Shown here: in pieces, positions 23,925 through 49,616 of the stretch
Layout of the letters: each line of letters opens with the position of its first letter
How positions within the stretch are numbered: position 1 is the first letter of the stretch
Source of the DNA: Syngnathus acus
Lineage: Eukaryota; Chordata; Actinopteri; Syngnathiformes; Syngnathidae
Length of the DNA: 64,000 nucleotides
NCBI RefSeq assembly: GCF_901709675.1
Contig: NC_051087.1
Span: 3,588,001 to 3,652,000, forward strand
Direction: 5' to 3'
The notes under the pieces: model-generated
Told to the model about the DNA's origin: nothing
The model's database searches: none
The model's input: the letters and a program-made list of their open reading frames with translations, nothing else
Translations under genes and position numbers: made by a program

Positions 23925-24594
23925 CTTCTTTCGAGGATGACTAGGAAGGGAGGAAGCGTTCGGACCTGCTGGTGCTGTCGGACCTGCTGGTGCTGGAGTC
24001 GCGTGGAGAGATGCGAGCAGGCGAATCCACTGAACTAAACGAGCCGAAAGAACTCAGCGAGCGAGCTTCCTATAAAGCTCTCAATCGCCGTCATCTTCAA
24101 TGGCGCTTCGAAAGTTTGCACATTTGTTGCTCGTTCATTGGCTGCATTTGGGAACTTTATGACGAGTGCGTGCGTGCGTGCGTGCGTGCTACACGGACGC
24201 AAAAGCGGCCGCGTAACCTTACATAACCCCCTTTGTCTTACGCCATACAGCTGCCTGCTAGTCTCCTTTAAGTCTTTACACAATGTCATAACTGTTGCGG
24301 TTCCGAGTCACGACGACCGGCACGTTTTGTCCTTCCAGAAGTCTTTTCGATTCTTTTCCAACTCCACTGAGCAGATACACAGCCGTCTTCTCGACATTCG
24401 AGTGCCCCTTATCCCGGTGGTGCCTTTAGTGGCAGTAGTAGAAATCGTCGTGACCAAAAAGACATCCAACCTAATTAAGAAATAACTAAAAAAAAAAAAT
24501 AAAAATAAAAAATCACAATAACAACGATTGTGGACACACACAAAGACCATAAAGGAATGGAACGTCACTGAAATAGCCTTTATGGGTTCACTTG
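23925..24594. other. 5' flank of the Ig-like gene, with an 18-21-bp duplication and a transposon fragment
   Basis: CGGACCTGCTGGTGCTG occurs twice in tandem at about 23961-23998 in the presumed 5' UTR, and a GTGC/GTGCGT run lies near 24166-24188. From about 24296 to 24480 the sequence resembles the interior of the 12922-13817 transposon in reverse orientation (CCGAGTCACGACGA, CGGTGGTGCCTTTA, GAAATC). Confidence 0.55.
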
Positions 24595-24803
24595 CGTACC
24601 ATTGGTGGCATGGCTTGTTTTTATTTCGTGAGATGTGGACATCTTAAGCCCGAAATCGTTTGGACACGATCGTGTAAGCAATGCACAGGCCATCATTCGG
24701 AAACAAATCCTGCAGAAAAAAAAAGATTTTATTGTAACAATATTGGAGTGGGGATTCAATACGATTTTGTTCTTCCCACTGATTTTCAAGCATGATTGTT
24801 GTT
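24595..24803 (-). repeat. Right arm of the inverted repeat flanking the Ig-like gene
   Basis: Reverse-complement partner of 19898-20108, 4.5 kb away, with the Ig-like gene between them. Both arms contain the same frame beginning with ATTGGxGGCATGGCTTG-like text. No known transposon protein was recognised, so it may be either transposon fragments or an inverted duplication. Confidence 0.8.
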
Positions 24804-25049
24804 GACTAAGAGCAGGCTAACTAAAATGTGGAGTTGATGGGGGGCTGAGAATGGGGTGCTTGGTGAGGTCATTACTTCAAATGAAGAGGCGTTCACGGCA
24901 CTCCTTTATTTACGCCACTTCTGGTGCATAATGACGCTCCCTTGTCCATCGTCACAAGGCAAGAGGTTTTCCCTGCATGCTTTGTTGACTTTCAAGTAAT
25001 TATATCAATGAATGTTTGTAAGGGTTTTTTTTCCCATTAAACGTGCATT

Positions 25050-25670
25050 CAAAAATACAGTACGTGACAAGAATGGCTTCGACCGTAATGAAATACAAAC
25101 AGTAACCATTATACAATACCAAACGAAAAACAAAAAAGATCATGAAACTGCAACCAATATAGAATTAAAAATAAAACATGCTAGAGCTTTTCACGTAACA
25201 TGCAACTGCCAGTTACACCGAAAATACAATTGGTTTTATAAATCTAAGGGTCTCTCAAAAGGGAAACAAACTCTTCATGAAAATAGAAGAAATTTGGTTT
25301 CAAGTTCCAAACTTTATAATTGTGAGGAAACGTTTCACTTTCAAAACTTAGATAAATGAATGTTATTTTTTTAAATTAAAGGTCCGTATCAAAAATTCAG
25401 TACATGACAAAAATGGCTTCGACCATCATGAAATAGACACAGTAACCATTATGCAATAGCAAATAAAAAGCAATTAAAGAAAAGATCATAAAAATACAAT
25501 CAAAATAGAATTAAAATAAAATTAGCTAGAGCTTTTCACGTAACGTGCAACTAACTGCCAGTTACCACGACAAGATGAATACAATTTGTGTTTTATAAAT
25601 CTAAGGGTCTTCAAAAAGGAAACAAACTCGTCAAGAAAATGGAAGAAATTTCGTTCATATTCAAAACTTG
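25050..25670 (+). repeat. Tandem direct repeat, two ~300-bp copies
   Basis: About 25050-25365 and 25385-25670 share GACAAxAATGGCTTCGACC, AGTAACCATTAT.CAATA, GCTAGAGCTTTTCACGTAAC, ACTGCCAGTTAC, TTTTATAAATCTAAGGGTCT and GGAAACAAACTC in the same order. The copies have diverged by substitutions and indels. Confidence 0.8.
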
Positions 25671-25789
25671 TTGGGGGTGACGTCATGCCTCCCGCAACCC
25701 CTCCACAGTGCAAATGCACCCACCCCGCGATCGACTTGATTGGCCTGAGCTACCAGCAACAGTTCAAAACCATAAATCACTCAGCTTTT

Positions 25790-25999
<210 letters not shown>

Positions 26000-26246
26000 C
26001 AGGGGTGCCCAATACGTCGATCGCGATCGACCGGTCGATCGCCAAGCCACTATTGGTCGATCGCGTAATATTAAAATGTTTTTTGTTTTTTTCCGCACTT
26101 GACGCGTGTACAAACAACGGCGCTAACAACACAACACAAACACGCTAGCTCGCGAGTTCCCTCCCAATTGTCAGAACCCTGTTTTTTCTCTTAAACTTAA
26201 GAAAGGGTATAAAAATGAGTGGGGCAGCTGGCCATGGGCACCCCTG
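26000..26246. mobile_element. 247-bp hAT-type MITE
   Basis: Perfect 12-bp inverted ends, CAGGGGTGCCCA at 26000-26011 and its complement at 26235-26246. The interior matches the remnant at 19137-19470 and keeps the MSGAAGH frame start. It appears internally deleted right after that codon stretch, and no intact 8-bp target duplication was seen, since the left flank is microsatellite. Confidence 0.85.
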
Positions 26247-39305
<13,059 letters not shown>

Positions 39306-42300
39306 AAGGGGGGGGGGGGGGATGAAAAATGCCAAAACCTGAACAGACCTGCAGTGTCTTTCTATCATCTTGTCACATTGCATCCAGTCGTAAAGCGGAC
39401 TACACACCCACAAATGCACGATGTGAGACTGCACAAGTGAGGGCTGCTAACAGCGGGACTGATCTTCTATTCTCTTAAACGGTAGCCAAAAAAAAAAAAA
39501 GAGTCTCTCATAGTGTGCAGACCTCCGCCAAGGCTCAACTGTTGACAAAAGTGAAGGAAGAAAAAACATATTTTCTATGGCTTCTGATTTCTGAGCTAAT
39601 AATACAACAATTTGTGTATAGAGCATAATTCATTGACATAATCTAACACCCTTGCTCTAGTACATCAGGTTTCATAATAACAAAAATATAATAATACAGT
39701 TTGTTATATTTCAGCGACAGATGGAATTTTGTTTCGAAAATGTCATAGCTCAAAATAACGCATGGTAAAATCTGTATTGCGCAAGCTTTTATAGGTCAAA
39801 CTTAAAAACATGAAAATATCTCCAAAACCTGATATGCTAAAAAAAATAAAGTACACCTTTTTTTTTTTTAAATCAGCGTCAAAAATGCATGTCGGAACAC
39901 ATAAAGCCAACTCCGATTAAAATTTGCTGTTGACCAGTATTTGGATCGACTTGGGCCAATGTTTTGGATTCTTCATTTAACTCATAAAACAACTTTTTAT
40001 GTTGTTTCATCAAAAATACATTTTGTGCAAATCAGTCATAAGGTTTTTGCGTAATCCTGAAAAACCATTATCATGGCAATCAAAACAAAAGCGGTCACTT
40101 TTGTGCTTGGCGGAGGTCAACAATAGTTAAAATTGTGTTTCCAGGAGCTCAGTGTCAGCATGTCAATGCGGAGCGCAGCAACGAACAATGTCGCAGCGTG
40201 TGTATTGATCCACAGGCAGCAGGCATGTTTGTTGTTTAGTTCCTTCTCATCTGTCATGAACATTCCATGATCAATATGTCATGTATGTTATGTGCTCACA
40301 CACACACACACACATATGCAAGCATGCACGTGTCTGAGCAGGGTGTAGTAGCGGATGGGATGGTCCGGATTTTGTCCCGAGCGAGCACGTTTTGTCTTCC
40401 AAACGAGTCCGTTTTTGCAATGACACGAGGCAGCCTGCGCTCTTACTCCAGCCGTACTTTCCAATTAAATTCCGTTCATGCAATAATTAGCAATTAAAGC
40501 GAACAATTACTTTCCGATTCATCGTTAAACCTGGAGTTATTAAAACCAAATTTGTAATCGCTCTTTGGACAAAAGTATTGGGACACAGTTTTGGTGATCT
40601 TTGCCAAGCGTAAATTAACCCTTTGAAGGTTTCGGGGTATTTTCCCCCGTGAGGCAAAGTGGGCTACGGGTGAGAGCAGAGGTGATGGCTCATGCAAAAA
40701 TGGCTCACAAATGCAAAAGCAACTCTTCCCCAAAAAGGATATTGAAGGAACACCATCTCTTGTCTCCTTTCTGGTGCCATGTATGCGCTCACCTATAGTG
40801 CTATATGTACTGTCTTTGTGGTGCAGATCCTCCTATGCATGCCATAACTGTATTTGTTGCCTTTTTTTTTTTATTTTTATTCTTAAACACAAATGACTAG
40901 AGCTCACAAGATTGCGTGCAATGAACATTTAATAGTTGTACTTGTTCTTATTCTGTATATGTTTCAGTGTATGTGTAAATAGGAAGGGACTCCAAATAGT
41001 TTTGATGAGTTTCATCATATCACGCTTTTTATTGATTCATTTTTTTTATTTTTTTAATTAGAGCTCCAAGTGATGCTTTTTGAGCTTTTTTTTTGGGACA
41101 TATTCAAAGTGTGAAGGTCACTGAAAGGATTTGGAGGTGCAATGGCTCGTTCGTCACCGCTTGCAGCCCTAATTGATTTTTTAGGTCGGTTCTGAGTTCA
41201 ACACTTCCATTTGTGACCGTTTTGAGCAGGGGAAGAAAAAAAAAAAAAAAAAGAGGGGAACATGGATGTCAACTATGCAAAAGGCAAGCAAAAGAAGAGG
41301 AAGACTCGGAAGACTTTTGTATAAATCAACCTGTGTAACAATTACTACTCTCATGTTGCATGCGCCGTCATTACCTGCGCGTGAGGCATCAACATTAAAG
41401 TATGAATAGTTCTCTGCCTCGGATTCTTGGTCTCTCAACTGTCCAGCCTATTTCTAGAGTTCATCGCCGCAAAGATTGGGATAATGACAGAATGACATAG
41501 AAGTAATTAAAAGTGCTAACTTTAAAAAAAAAAGATAGTACATTTTGGTAACGGGAATTTTTTGTGGTAGGGTTGACAACTGGTCTACACATCGACCACC
41601 CAATTTGGGGGTCATGGGTTCAAATGTAGGTTCTTAAAATAATTGAGTAAAAAAATAACGCAATTTGCTGGTATTGCAAAGCAACAATATGGCTCATTTT
41701 GTATAAAACAACCCCTAAAATTTTTGAAAAACCATCACAAAAAATTGGTTGGATTGAAGTGGTGGATTAACCAAAATTGGTTTGACCCAACTCTTCCTCC
41801 ATGTGCTTATCAAATTTTATCCATAACCTTTTGCTCCAACCAAGCAAGCCCTAATATCAACAAGGGCTGGAGCTCTGTCAAATTTGAAATCTGATTGGTT
41901 CAAGAAAAAGTCTCAATGCTATGATGGCTCAAATTGCTAAAGATTGTTTAAGCCCGAGGCAAATTATATGGATTAACACGTCAACACAGAGAGGCTGGAT
42001 TCTGATTGGACACACACACACACACACCGTGTATTTGTGGTGGGGGACATGCTGCAATGAGTGTCAAGCAGCATCTCCATCCCAGTAGACCTTGTTGCAC
42101 ATACCGAGAGGTTGTTGTACTTACCTTTTGTCTCATCTGCTGCTCTCAAAGAATTCCTTCATGTTTTTGTCCGCTTCCATACAAAAGGACTCCTAAAAAA
42201 AAAAAAAAGCACAATGTTTACTTTCAAAAGAAGACCAGCAAAGTCAATTGGCATTCAAGCAAGTAAATACAAGCAGATATAAAAGGCAGCTGTTTTTTTT

Positions 42301-42322
42301 TTTATTTTGGGGGGGGGGAGGC
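39306..42322. other. prkcb 3' UTR and spacer to cacng3
   Basis: Begins with the prkcb 3' UTR (end not fixed). Contains a 599-bp inverted-end element (39520-40118), a short CA run near 40300, poly-A/T tracts and, just before cacng3, a T/G-rich stretch at 42292-42320. No other gene was recognised. Confidence 0.5.
39520..40118. mobile_element. ~0.6-kb non-autonomous DNA element with CCTCCGCCAAG ends
   Basis: GACCTCCGCCAAG at 39520-39532 is exactly inverted at 40106-40118. The interior is AT-rich with no coding frame. A solo copy of the same end (CCTTGGCGGAGGT) occurs near 4571-4583 in a caskin1 intron, consistent with a dispersed family. Confidence 0.65.
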
Positions 42323-45222
42323 ATGAGGCTGTGCAACCGGGGTGTGATGATGCTGATGACAACGGCGGGGGCCTTCTGTGCCTTCAGCCTCATGACCATC
42401 GCGGTGGGGACCGACTACTGGCTGTACTCGCGCGGGATGTGCCGCTCCAAGAACCTGGGCGACAACGAGACGGTCCGCAAGAATGAGGAGGTGCTCACCC
42501 ACTCGGGTTTGTGGAGGACATGCTGCACTGAAGGTACAAAAAAAATAACAGTTTTTAAGGTAATATTATAGTTAAAATCATTGTATTATTGTTATTATCT
42601 TACATTCCTTATGTTTACTCTATTCATTGTATATGTGTGCATTCTTTTAATTACTAAATATGCTGTCACTTCATTTTTCATTTTGCTTGTCATTATTATC
42701 TTAACGAGGGCATGTTTTGAACTGGGTGTTTATTTCAATGTTTCAAACTAGGTTAATAATGACACCAAAAACACTCTGACAAAGACTTCCCTGACTATTT
42801 GCAAGGCCCACTCACACATTTATGTGAAATCTCTGATCTTGCTGTCACTATAGCGGCAAAAAGGAATACAGCATCATTTTAATTATTGCAATGGAATCTT
42901 GGTCATGACACGTTGGCTCACTATTTGGCAAGCAGAGCTAATTTCTTAATCAAATTCTTTTGACTGTATTAATGAAGGGTTTTTAAAATTGAGTCATCCA
43001 TTCACCAACCAGCAGTGACTATTTAGATCATGATGATGCCATTGGTTTATAGTTCCAAAACAGTGTTATGTATTGGCTATATTCTGTTATTTTCTGAAAA
43101 TAAATAAATGAATAGAATTTTTTAATTTTCTTAAAATAAATGAATAGAATTTTTAGAATTAAAAAAAGTGTTTATTATTTTGTCAGGTTTCACTAAATGA
43201 TTTGTACCGCCTCACTGGTGCTCGTCTTCCTTTTTTCCACAATAAATTTGGTTTTGGTAACCACGGTGATGGTCCCACGTCATCAATACTGCGCATCAGG
43301 ACATATTCATCAATATATCCCATGTGACGCATGCACGTGGGTCAAAAGGCATTGCGAGCAGCACGCAAAGTTCGAATTTCGAGTGCGCACTTGACAAAAG
43401 AAAAACGACAATGAATGGACTCTAACCTCATATGAAACCTTATCAAAGTTCGCACACCACCAAGTTTAGAGCAGAACTGAAGCCAAGCCAGAGCAGGGAG
43501 ATCAATACCAAAGTCCATCAGATGATGCACATCCCATTAAGCATTATGCAACTCACTCTTTTCAAGAGCATACAAAGTGGACTGGGTCAAAGAGACAGAG
43601 TTATTCATGCTATAAAATAACAGCGCAAAGTACTATAATATTACGAAAAAAGTTTACAGTCATGTTTGCTTCTCTTTAGGAACATTTCGAGGTGTTTGCA
43701 AAGACATCGATCACTTTGCAGAGGATGCCGACTACGAGCAGGACGCCGCAGAATATTTGCTACGTGAGTTCCTGCTGTGATGCGTGTTTCGAAAGTCACT
43801 CAAAAAATTTACGGAACGGAATTTATTGCCATTGCACATGCGCAATAGCAACGACATGAGACGCAATGACCAACAGAGGGAGACAGAACAGAGAAGGTTT
43901 CTTAAATGAGAAAGAAAAACAGAAAGAGGCAAGCTTGGCTCCGAGTGAACATAAACGTAACTCGGGATTTGGTGTAAACACAGTTTTTCCTTTCAGGGGC
44001 GGTGCGAGCGTCCAGCCTCTTCCCGATCCTCAGTGTGGGCTTGTTGTTCCTCGGAGGTGTGTGCGTGGCGGCCAGCGAGTTCTACAAGTCACGCTACAAC
44101 ATCATCCTGACAGCGGGCATTCTCTTTGTCTCTGCAGGTGTGCAACACGCAGACACTAAGGCACAAATCCTGGTTTTGAACTAAGTCTGCAAAGGCCTAA
44201 TTATTGGATGACTGGGAAAATTATGAACCAGAGAGTCATAGTTTGCGACTGGAATCCAGACGTCATAGATGGTGGATGTGAGTGACGTGCTGGATACAAA
44301 AAAACAGTTGGATCAAAAAAAGGAGTGAACCAACCTTTTGGGTTATTGATCGCAACCAAAAGTTTAGATCGAATTAACAACCCCCCCAAAATGGGGCCAG
44401 ATTGGGGAGCTAAATTGGGAGCTAGATTAAAGGGTCCATAAAACAATATTTTTTATTTTTTTTAACAAACAGTCTCTATAGAGAATGTAGGCAAAAACAA
44501 TTCTCGGAAAAAAAAAACAACTCCAAATGCCAATTATCTGGCCTGGCTGGAACCTGGGTGGCATATTTCGAGGGGTGTCAGTGCCACCTTGGCACCCCTT
44601 CTAGTTCCGCCCATGTTCTGATTGTCAATAAGTGTTTACCGAGCTTTTCTTTTTTTGACTCTTCACTTGTCACTCTTCAGGTTTGAGTAACATCATCGGC
44701 ATCATCGTGTACATATCGGCCAACTCCGGAGACCCCAGCCAAAGCGACAACAAGAAGAGCTACTCCTATGGCTGGTCCTTCTACTTCGGGGCGCTGTCTT
44801 TCGTCCTAGCCGAGATGGTGGGCGTTTTGGCGGTGCACGTGTTCATCGAGAAGCACCGGCAGCTCCGTACCAACGGCCGACCCTCCCTGGTCAAAGCGCC
44901 CGTCTCGCGTGGCTCGTCCAACTATCGCAACCGCTACTACAACAACCGCCCTCACAGGCACAGCAGCAGGAGTAACCACAGCGGCACCGTCGACTTCGCC
45001 CCCGACTCACTGCGAACGTCCCTGGTGCGGGAGGCGTCGCTCTCATCGGAGGCCAAGATGGCCGCCTTGCCGGGGTTGCTCCCTCCGGTTACCTCGGAGT
45101 ACATGCTTTACGCGCTGGAGGACGCGGAGGTGTTGTTGGACGGTTTAACGGCCGCGCCTCGGGACGACGATGACATACTGCCTGGAATGTGTGCGAACAG
45201 TAAGAGAACCACTCCGGTCTGA
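42323..45222 (+). CDS. cacng3: Voltage-dependent calcium channel gamma-3 subunit (TARP gamma-3)
   Basis: Type I transmembrane AMPA-receptor regulatory protein. Exons 42323-42533, 43680-43763, 43997-44137 and 44681-45222 give 325 residues. Order: TM1 ([20 protein letters not shown]), the claudin-like ectodomain with DYWLYSRG and GLWRTCC, an N-glycosylation site (NET), TM2 from [21 protein letters not shown]3 ([17 protein letters not shown]), TM4 ([20 protein letters not shown]), and a long cytoplasmic tail. The tail ends RRTTPV-like (KRTTPV), the PDZ ligand used to bind PSD-95. A stretch before the PDZ ligand ([20 protein letters not shown]) is acidic and unlike the remembered human tail. As in human 16p12 it lies directly downstream of prkcb. 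A polyadenylation signal AATAAA is at 45855-45860. Confidence 0.95.
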
Positions 45223-46451
45223 CACAAGACGTGATGGACGCATGACCTCTTGTTTAAGAAGAGCACAGAGACTCTGATGACAGAAACAATTACAAGAAGT
45301 GGTTCTCAAATTTTTTATACCCTAAAAACGCCCGATAAGTTCCACCATCATAACTAAAATGACATTAGCACACTCCCGTTACTAAGGGGGGAATAGAGGG
45401 CTGCATAGAGATGCTTATTCCCAGGCATGAATCTAAATAAATTGTGATTTTTATTTGATCATAACTATATATTTTCGAAACAATGCTAAGTACTCGTCAA
45501 TGCCAAGCAGGCTACGGACAAAAAACATTGACAACAAAACCTTTCTTTCTGAAGCAGATGAATCGCTGACTTGTCTAAATGCCGTAGTAAAGCGCCAACT
45601 AGTGAGACGGAGGACTTACATGGTGTCAAATCTTGTCTGCCTTTGTCTGATTATCAAAAATATGACGTAAAAATAATAATTGCCGTTCATGTGGACCCCT
45701 CAACTCTCGATTCGGGTGATGGGTCGAGCTTAGTTTAGTAGGCCAGTAAGACCATAAAAAAAAAAAAAAAAAAATCTTCTTACCACATCCATGCAGTAAT
45801 ATAAAGTGTGGATTCAAATTCATTTATGTCCCATTATTTTCGACTTGTACACTGAATAAAGATTTCTCGGAAACGTATCATTTCGGTGCCTTGTGGTACC
45901 TCCCGCCACTGTGTGTCGAGAGCCGGATGGGAACACGTGTTTTCCTGTAAAAGCATGAAGGGGGGCTTCACAGAAGGAATGCGATGATAAAGGGAAGCTG
46001 GCGTCCTGCCAGCCAGCGGGAAAGCACTTAAAATTCCAAAGTAAATATCGGATTTATTACGCAATAAGTTTTGCTTTGCTCTGTGAGTGGGTTGGATGCT
46101 GATTTCATTCTTCATGACTGAGTCATACTGTGCTGAAGATAAGCTGAATAGGACAAACTTCCCCAGAATTCTCTCTCTGGCTCTCTCTCTGGCTCTCTCT
46201 CTGGCTCTCTCTCTGGCTCTCTCTCTCTCTTTATCTCTCTCTCTCTCTCTCTCTGTCATCATGTGACTGCAGTGACCCAGTGATGCTTTCTTTTTGAGCT
46301 CCAATGCTGTTCTCTCGCTCACTCACATCGAAGGGCTGTAGGGAAGACCATCACTCTTACTTTCACTTTGCACTTTCCACATCGTTTTTTCACAAGGGCA
46401 AGGCACTGCGCACTTTTTGTTACCAGTTGACTCAGAAACAAACTCGGAATA
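45223..46451. other. cacng3 3' UTR and ICAM-like promoter region
   Basis: Contains the cacng3 3' UTR ending near 45875. It is followed by a spacer whose main feature is the CT-rich array at 46171-46253, about 200 bp before the ICAM-like start codon. Confidence 0.5.
46171..46253. repeat. CT-rich array with 12-bp CTCTCTCTCTGG-like units
   Basis: Four to five copies of TCTCTCTCTGGC followed by uninterrupted CT, upstream of the ICAM-like gene. On the minus strand it is a GAGA-type purine tract. Confidence 0.9.
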
Positions 46452-48525
46452 ATGTTTTGCAGTTACTTCTTTTGGACTGTTCTTTCACTGTCTGGCATTT
46501 TAAGCAACTTCCGTGTATGCGGCTGTGGTAAGTTTAAACGCTTTGGCTTCCCTTCAGGTTAGACTTAAAAACATTCTTCGATCAAACAATAGCAATTATA
46601 TCAAATGATTGTGTCATGAATTAAAATGCCATTGGGTCCAATTGTTTGTTAGAAAACTTTTTGTCTTTACTGCAGGCAAAGTTTGAAGCATATTTTTGAC
46701 TTGTTTAAAAAAAAAAAGAAAAGAAAAAATTGTACTCACCGTGAACTTTGACAACATGTGACAAACGGGAAGTAGGCTGGGGACACTTGCCAACGACGAC
46801 ACTGTGTTACTGTCAAACAAGTGTCAAAAGAAGTTAACTGCGGTTACTCTGTGACCTGAGAGCTTCCAATTCAAAGAAATGTCTTGCTGCAAAATTTGCC
46901 AAGAATTCCCTTCTGCTTTTCAGATTACAACTGCACGGACAAGCCAGTGTTCACTCCGTCCAAACTGGTGGTACAGTTTGGCATGCCGGCTTCCGCCAAC
47001 TGTTCCGCTTGCCAACACGCTTGCCAGAACAAATCGGTCGGTTTGGAAAAGTCAATCGGCGAACAGCAGAAAAACGGGAGAAACATTTTGTGGACGGTGG
47101 ACAAAATGAATGCGTACCCTTCGTCTGTCATGTGCTACTACAGCAAAGGCAATGGCTCCCAATGCTGCAGCAAGCTGCCCATCACCGTCTACCGTAAGAC
47201 CCTCCAGTAATTTGTTCAAAATATCGAAATTTAGAAAGTAACTCGCCCCACACTGTCATCAAAAAAAAAAAAAATCACAAAAGGAAGTGGTTGTTTATCT
47301 TACAGACTCTTCATTTTGTGCCCTCGCAGAGTATCCCAAAAAGGTCGAGGTGGGCTTTCGTGATCTTGAGGGGCCGATGCTGGAAGGTCAAAGATACCCT
47401 ATGTACTGTCATGTGGTTGAAGCTGCTCCCCTCAGAAACCTTATCGTGATCTTCTACCAAGGCGGCACCGAAGTGAGCCGCCAACGCCTAAAGGACAACA
47501 CGGAAAAGAAACCGGCCAACATGACCTTCTATAACTTCATTAATGCCACCAAAGAAAACAATGGCGCTCGATATGAGTGCATTGCCCAGCTGGACACGGA
47601 ACCTGATAAACCACCATACGAGACGCGATCCAATATCTTCACCACAGATGTTCTCTGTGAGTCTATGAACATAATAACAATAGATCTGTAGAAATTCTTA
47701 CTTTTGTATATCGGCCTGACTGCTTCAGCTTTTTTTTTTTTTTTTTTCTCCTCGCAAAAATCAATCTCACCAATGTATTTCTGTCTCAATCAATACGCAG
47801 ATAAGCCTCAATTTGACGGACCTGGCTATAGATTGATCAACCTGACAGTGGGGGATCCCCTTCATCTCAACTGCTCCGCCGAGGGCAACCCGAGACCCTC
47901 GGTCACGTGGGAACTGCCGTTGGCCGCCGCTTTCGAAGGCGATGTCTTCTCGGTGGACTCTGTCACCACGGAACACAAAGGAGAGTACACGTGTTCCATT
48001 AACAACAGCATGGGGAGGACCACAGTTGTGTTTAATGTGGATGTACGAGGTGAGTTGATGAATTTGACCTCAACATACTCGAAAAATCTACGGAAATACT
48101 TTCAAGTTACCTAATATAGGTATAATACTTGTAAAAGTTACCGAAATATTTTCAAATCAACCTAACATGCCGAAAATACCCAAATCCTGCCTATAAGCTA
48201 CCCAAATATAAAATACATATAAATAAATATAAGTTATCTAAATAAATCTTAAATGATCCCGAAAATATTCATCAACGCAGCTGTTGTAGTAATTGACTTC
48301 ACTGATACTGATGCTAACTTTGTCCCCCTTTTGTTTTCTCTCTTTGCAGTCAACTACATGAATATGATTTTAGCTGTAGTAGGAGCGGTCGTTGTTCTCG
48401 TGGTCATTGCCACCATCGCGGTGTACGTCCATTGCCACAGACTCAGTCGGACTGGAAAGTACAACCTGAAGGACGTGTTGCGTTTTCGCACCCCGCACAT
48501 TGCGCTACCTGACGGGGAGCTGTGA
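46452..48525 (+). CDS. ICAM-like cell adhesion receptor, three Ig domains and one transmembrane helix
   Basis: Type I surface receptor of the ICAM group, expected to bind leukocyte integrins. Exons 46452-46527 (signal peptide MFCSYFFWTVLSLSG), 46924-47193, 47330-47656, 47801-48049 and 48350-48525, all phase 1; 365 residues. Domain 1 has the ICAM-type closely spaced cysteine pairs (NCSACQHAC and MCYYSKGNGSQCC). Domain 2 (YPMYCHV to YECIAQ) is C2-like, and domain 3 is an I-set (LNCSAEGNPRPSVTWELP to GEYTCSINNS). Then TM (MILAVVGAVVVLVVIATIAVYV) and a short basic tail (HRLSRTGKYNL). Several NxS/T sites are present. The neighbours cdc37 and pde4a match the human ICAM cluster on 19p13.2, which strongly supports ICAM over VCAM. 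Which human ICAM it equals cannot be said. AATAAA lies at 48552-48557. Confidence 0.85.
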
Positions 48526-49616
48526 GGGGAGGGGGGGGGGAGTGGTATGAGAATAAAGGTGCCGCGTTTTGTATAAATGTGTGCATATTTGTGCAACTAA
48601 TTTGCCGAAGTCATTGAGTCATATGAGGTCCACGTTTGACTTTCTTGTGTAACACTGACAACAACGGGAAAGCACAATGAGTCCCAAAGGTATTAAAGCA
48701 TCTGCAGGAAGTTGTTTTCCTTTCCTGTTTGAGTAACGGTAACGCCCGCCTTCCAAGGAGCTTTTTGGCACTTGGCTCATGCGTCTTTGACACAATTCAG
48801 GACTATCTACAATATTTCCATTGTTGTGATACAGTCCCAGATGCAACTGGACTGATGAATATTGTTTAACAAGGCTTGCTGTATTTAATTATTTTATTTT
48901 ATTTTTTAACATTTAATATTTTTTACATGACATCAATGTTCTCATTGTGAATACAAGGCTGGAAATAACTGCACATCCTGCCCTTGAGATTTTCCGCCCT
49001 GTCTGTGTTGTTTTTGGGTGTCCTAAGTTGCGTGTAATGTATGTACAGTGTGTGTATTTTATATATATATATTCCCCCTTAAATACTTTTTGGGGGTTGT
49101 GAGATTGCCTCAAACTGAAACTGCTCAGCTGGAATAAAAATAATGACAATATAGCATATGCTTCCATTGTGGTATTTGATGTATAATTTAATTAACACAA
49201 AACATTTTACTTTATTTATGTTTTATTTTATGGTGCAGTGGTTCACTAGCCTGGATAAGTGACAAGTGCCCTCCAAACCACATCCGTACAAAGTTTACCA
49301 AATGTATGCCGCTACGTGTTTATTTAGCATAAAAGGTTTGTCATCAAAAATGAACAAGCGACCAATTTTAAGTACTCAACTATGTACTGGAATGTGATTG
49401 GCTAGCTAAAGACCGAACCCTGGCTTTCACCTATCAGGTATCAGATAACACTGCGACATTGCTCAGCACTACAGCTAAGTAAAAGCCAAAAATAGGATTT
49501 GTGTAAATAGCTTGTGGCTCACTAAGAGGATCAAATTGGCGTTTAGCTTGTGTTTAGCATAGGTTGCAGTCAGCGAGTTGTTAGAACGTCGCCGCTGGAC
49601 ACACTTGGACTGAAGG
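48526..49616. other. Spacer between ICAM-like gene and cdc37
   Basis: ICAM-like 3' UTR, then AT-rich sequence with a TATATATATA run near 49060. The cdc37 5' UTR/promoter lies just before 49617. No further gene was recognised. Confidence 0.5.

Noticed and set aside
45834-46322. Arg/Glu-rich minus frame upstream of the ICAM-like gene
   Set aside because: Produced by the CT-rich array read on the opposite strand.
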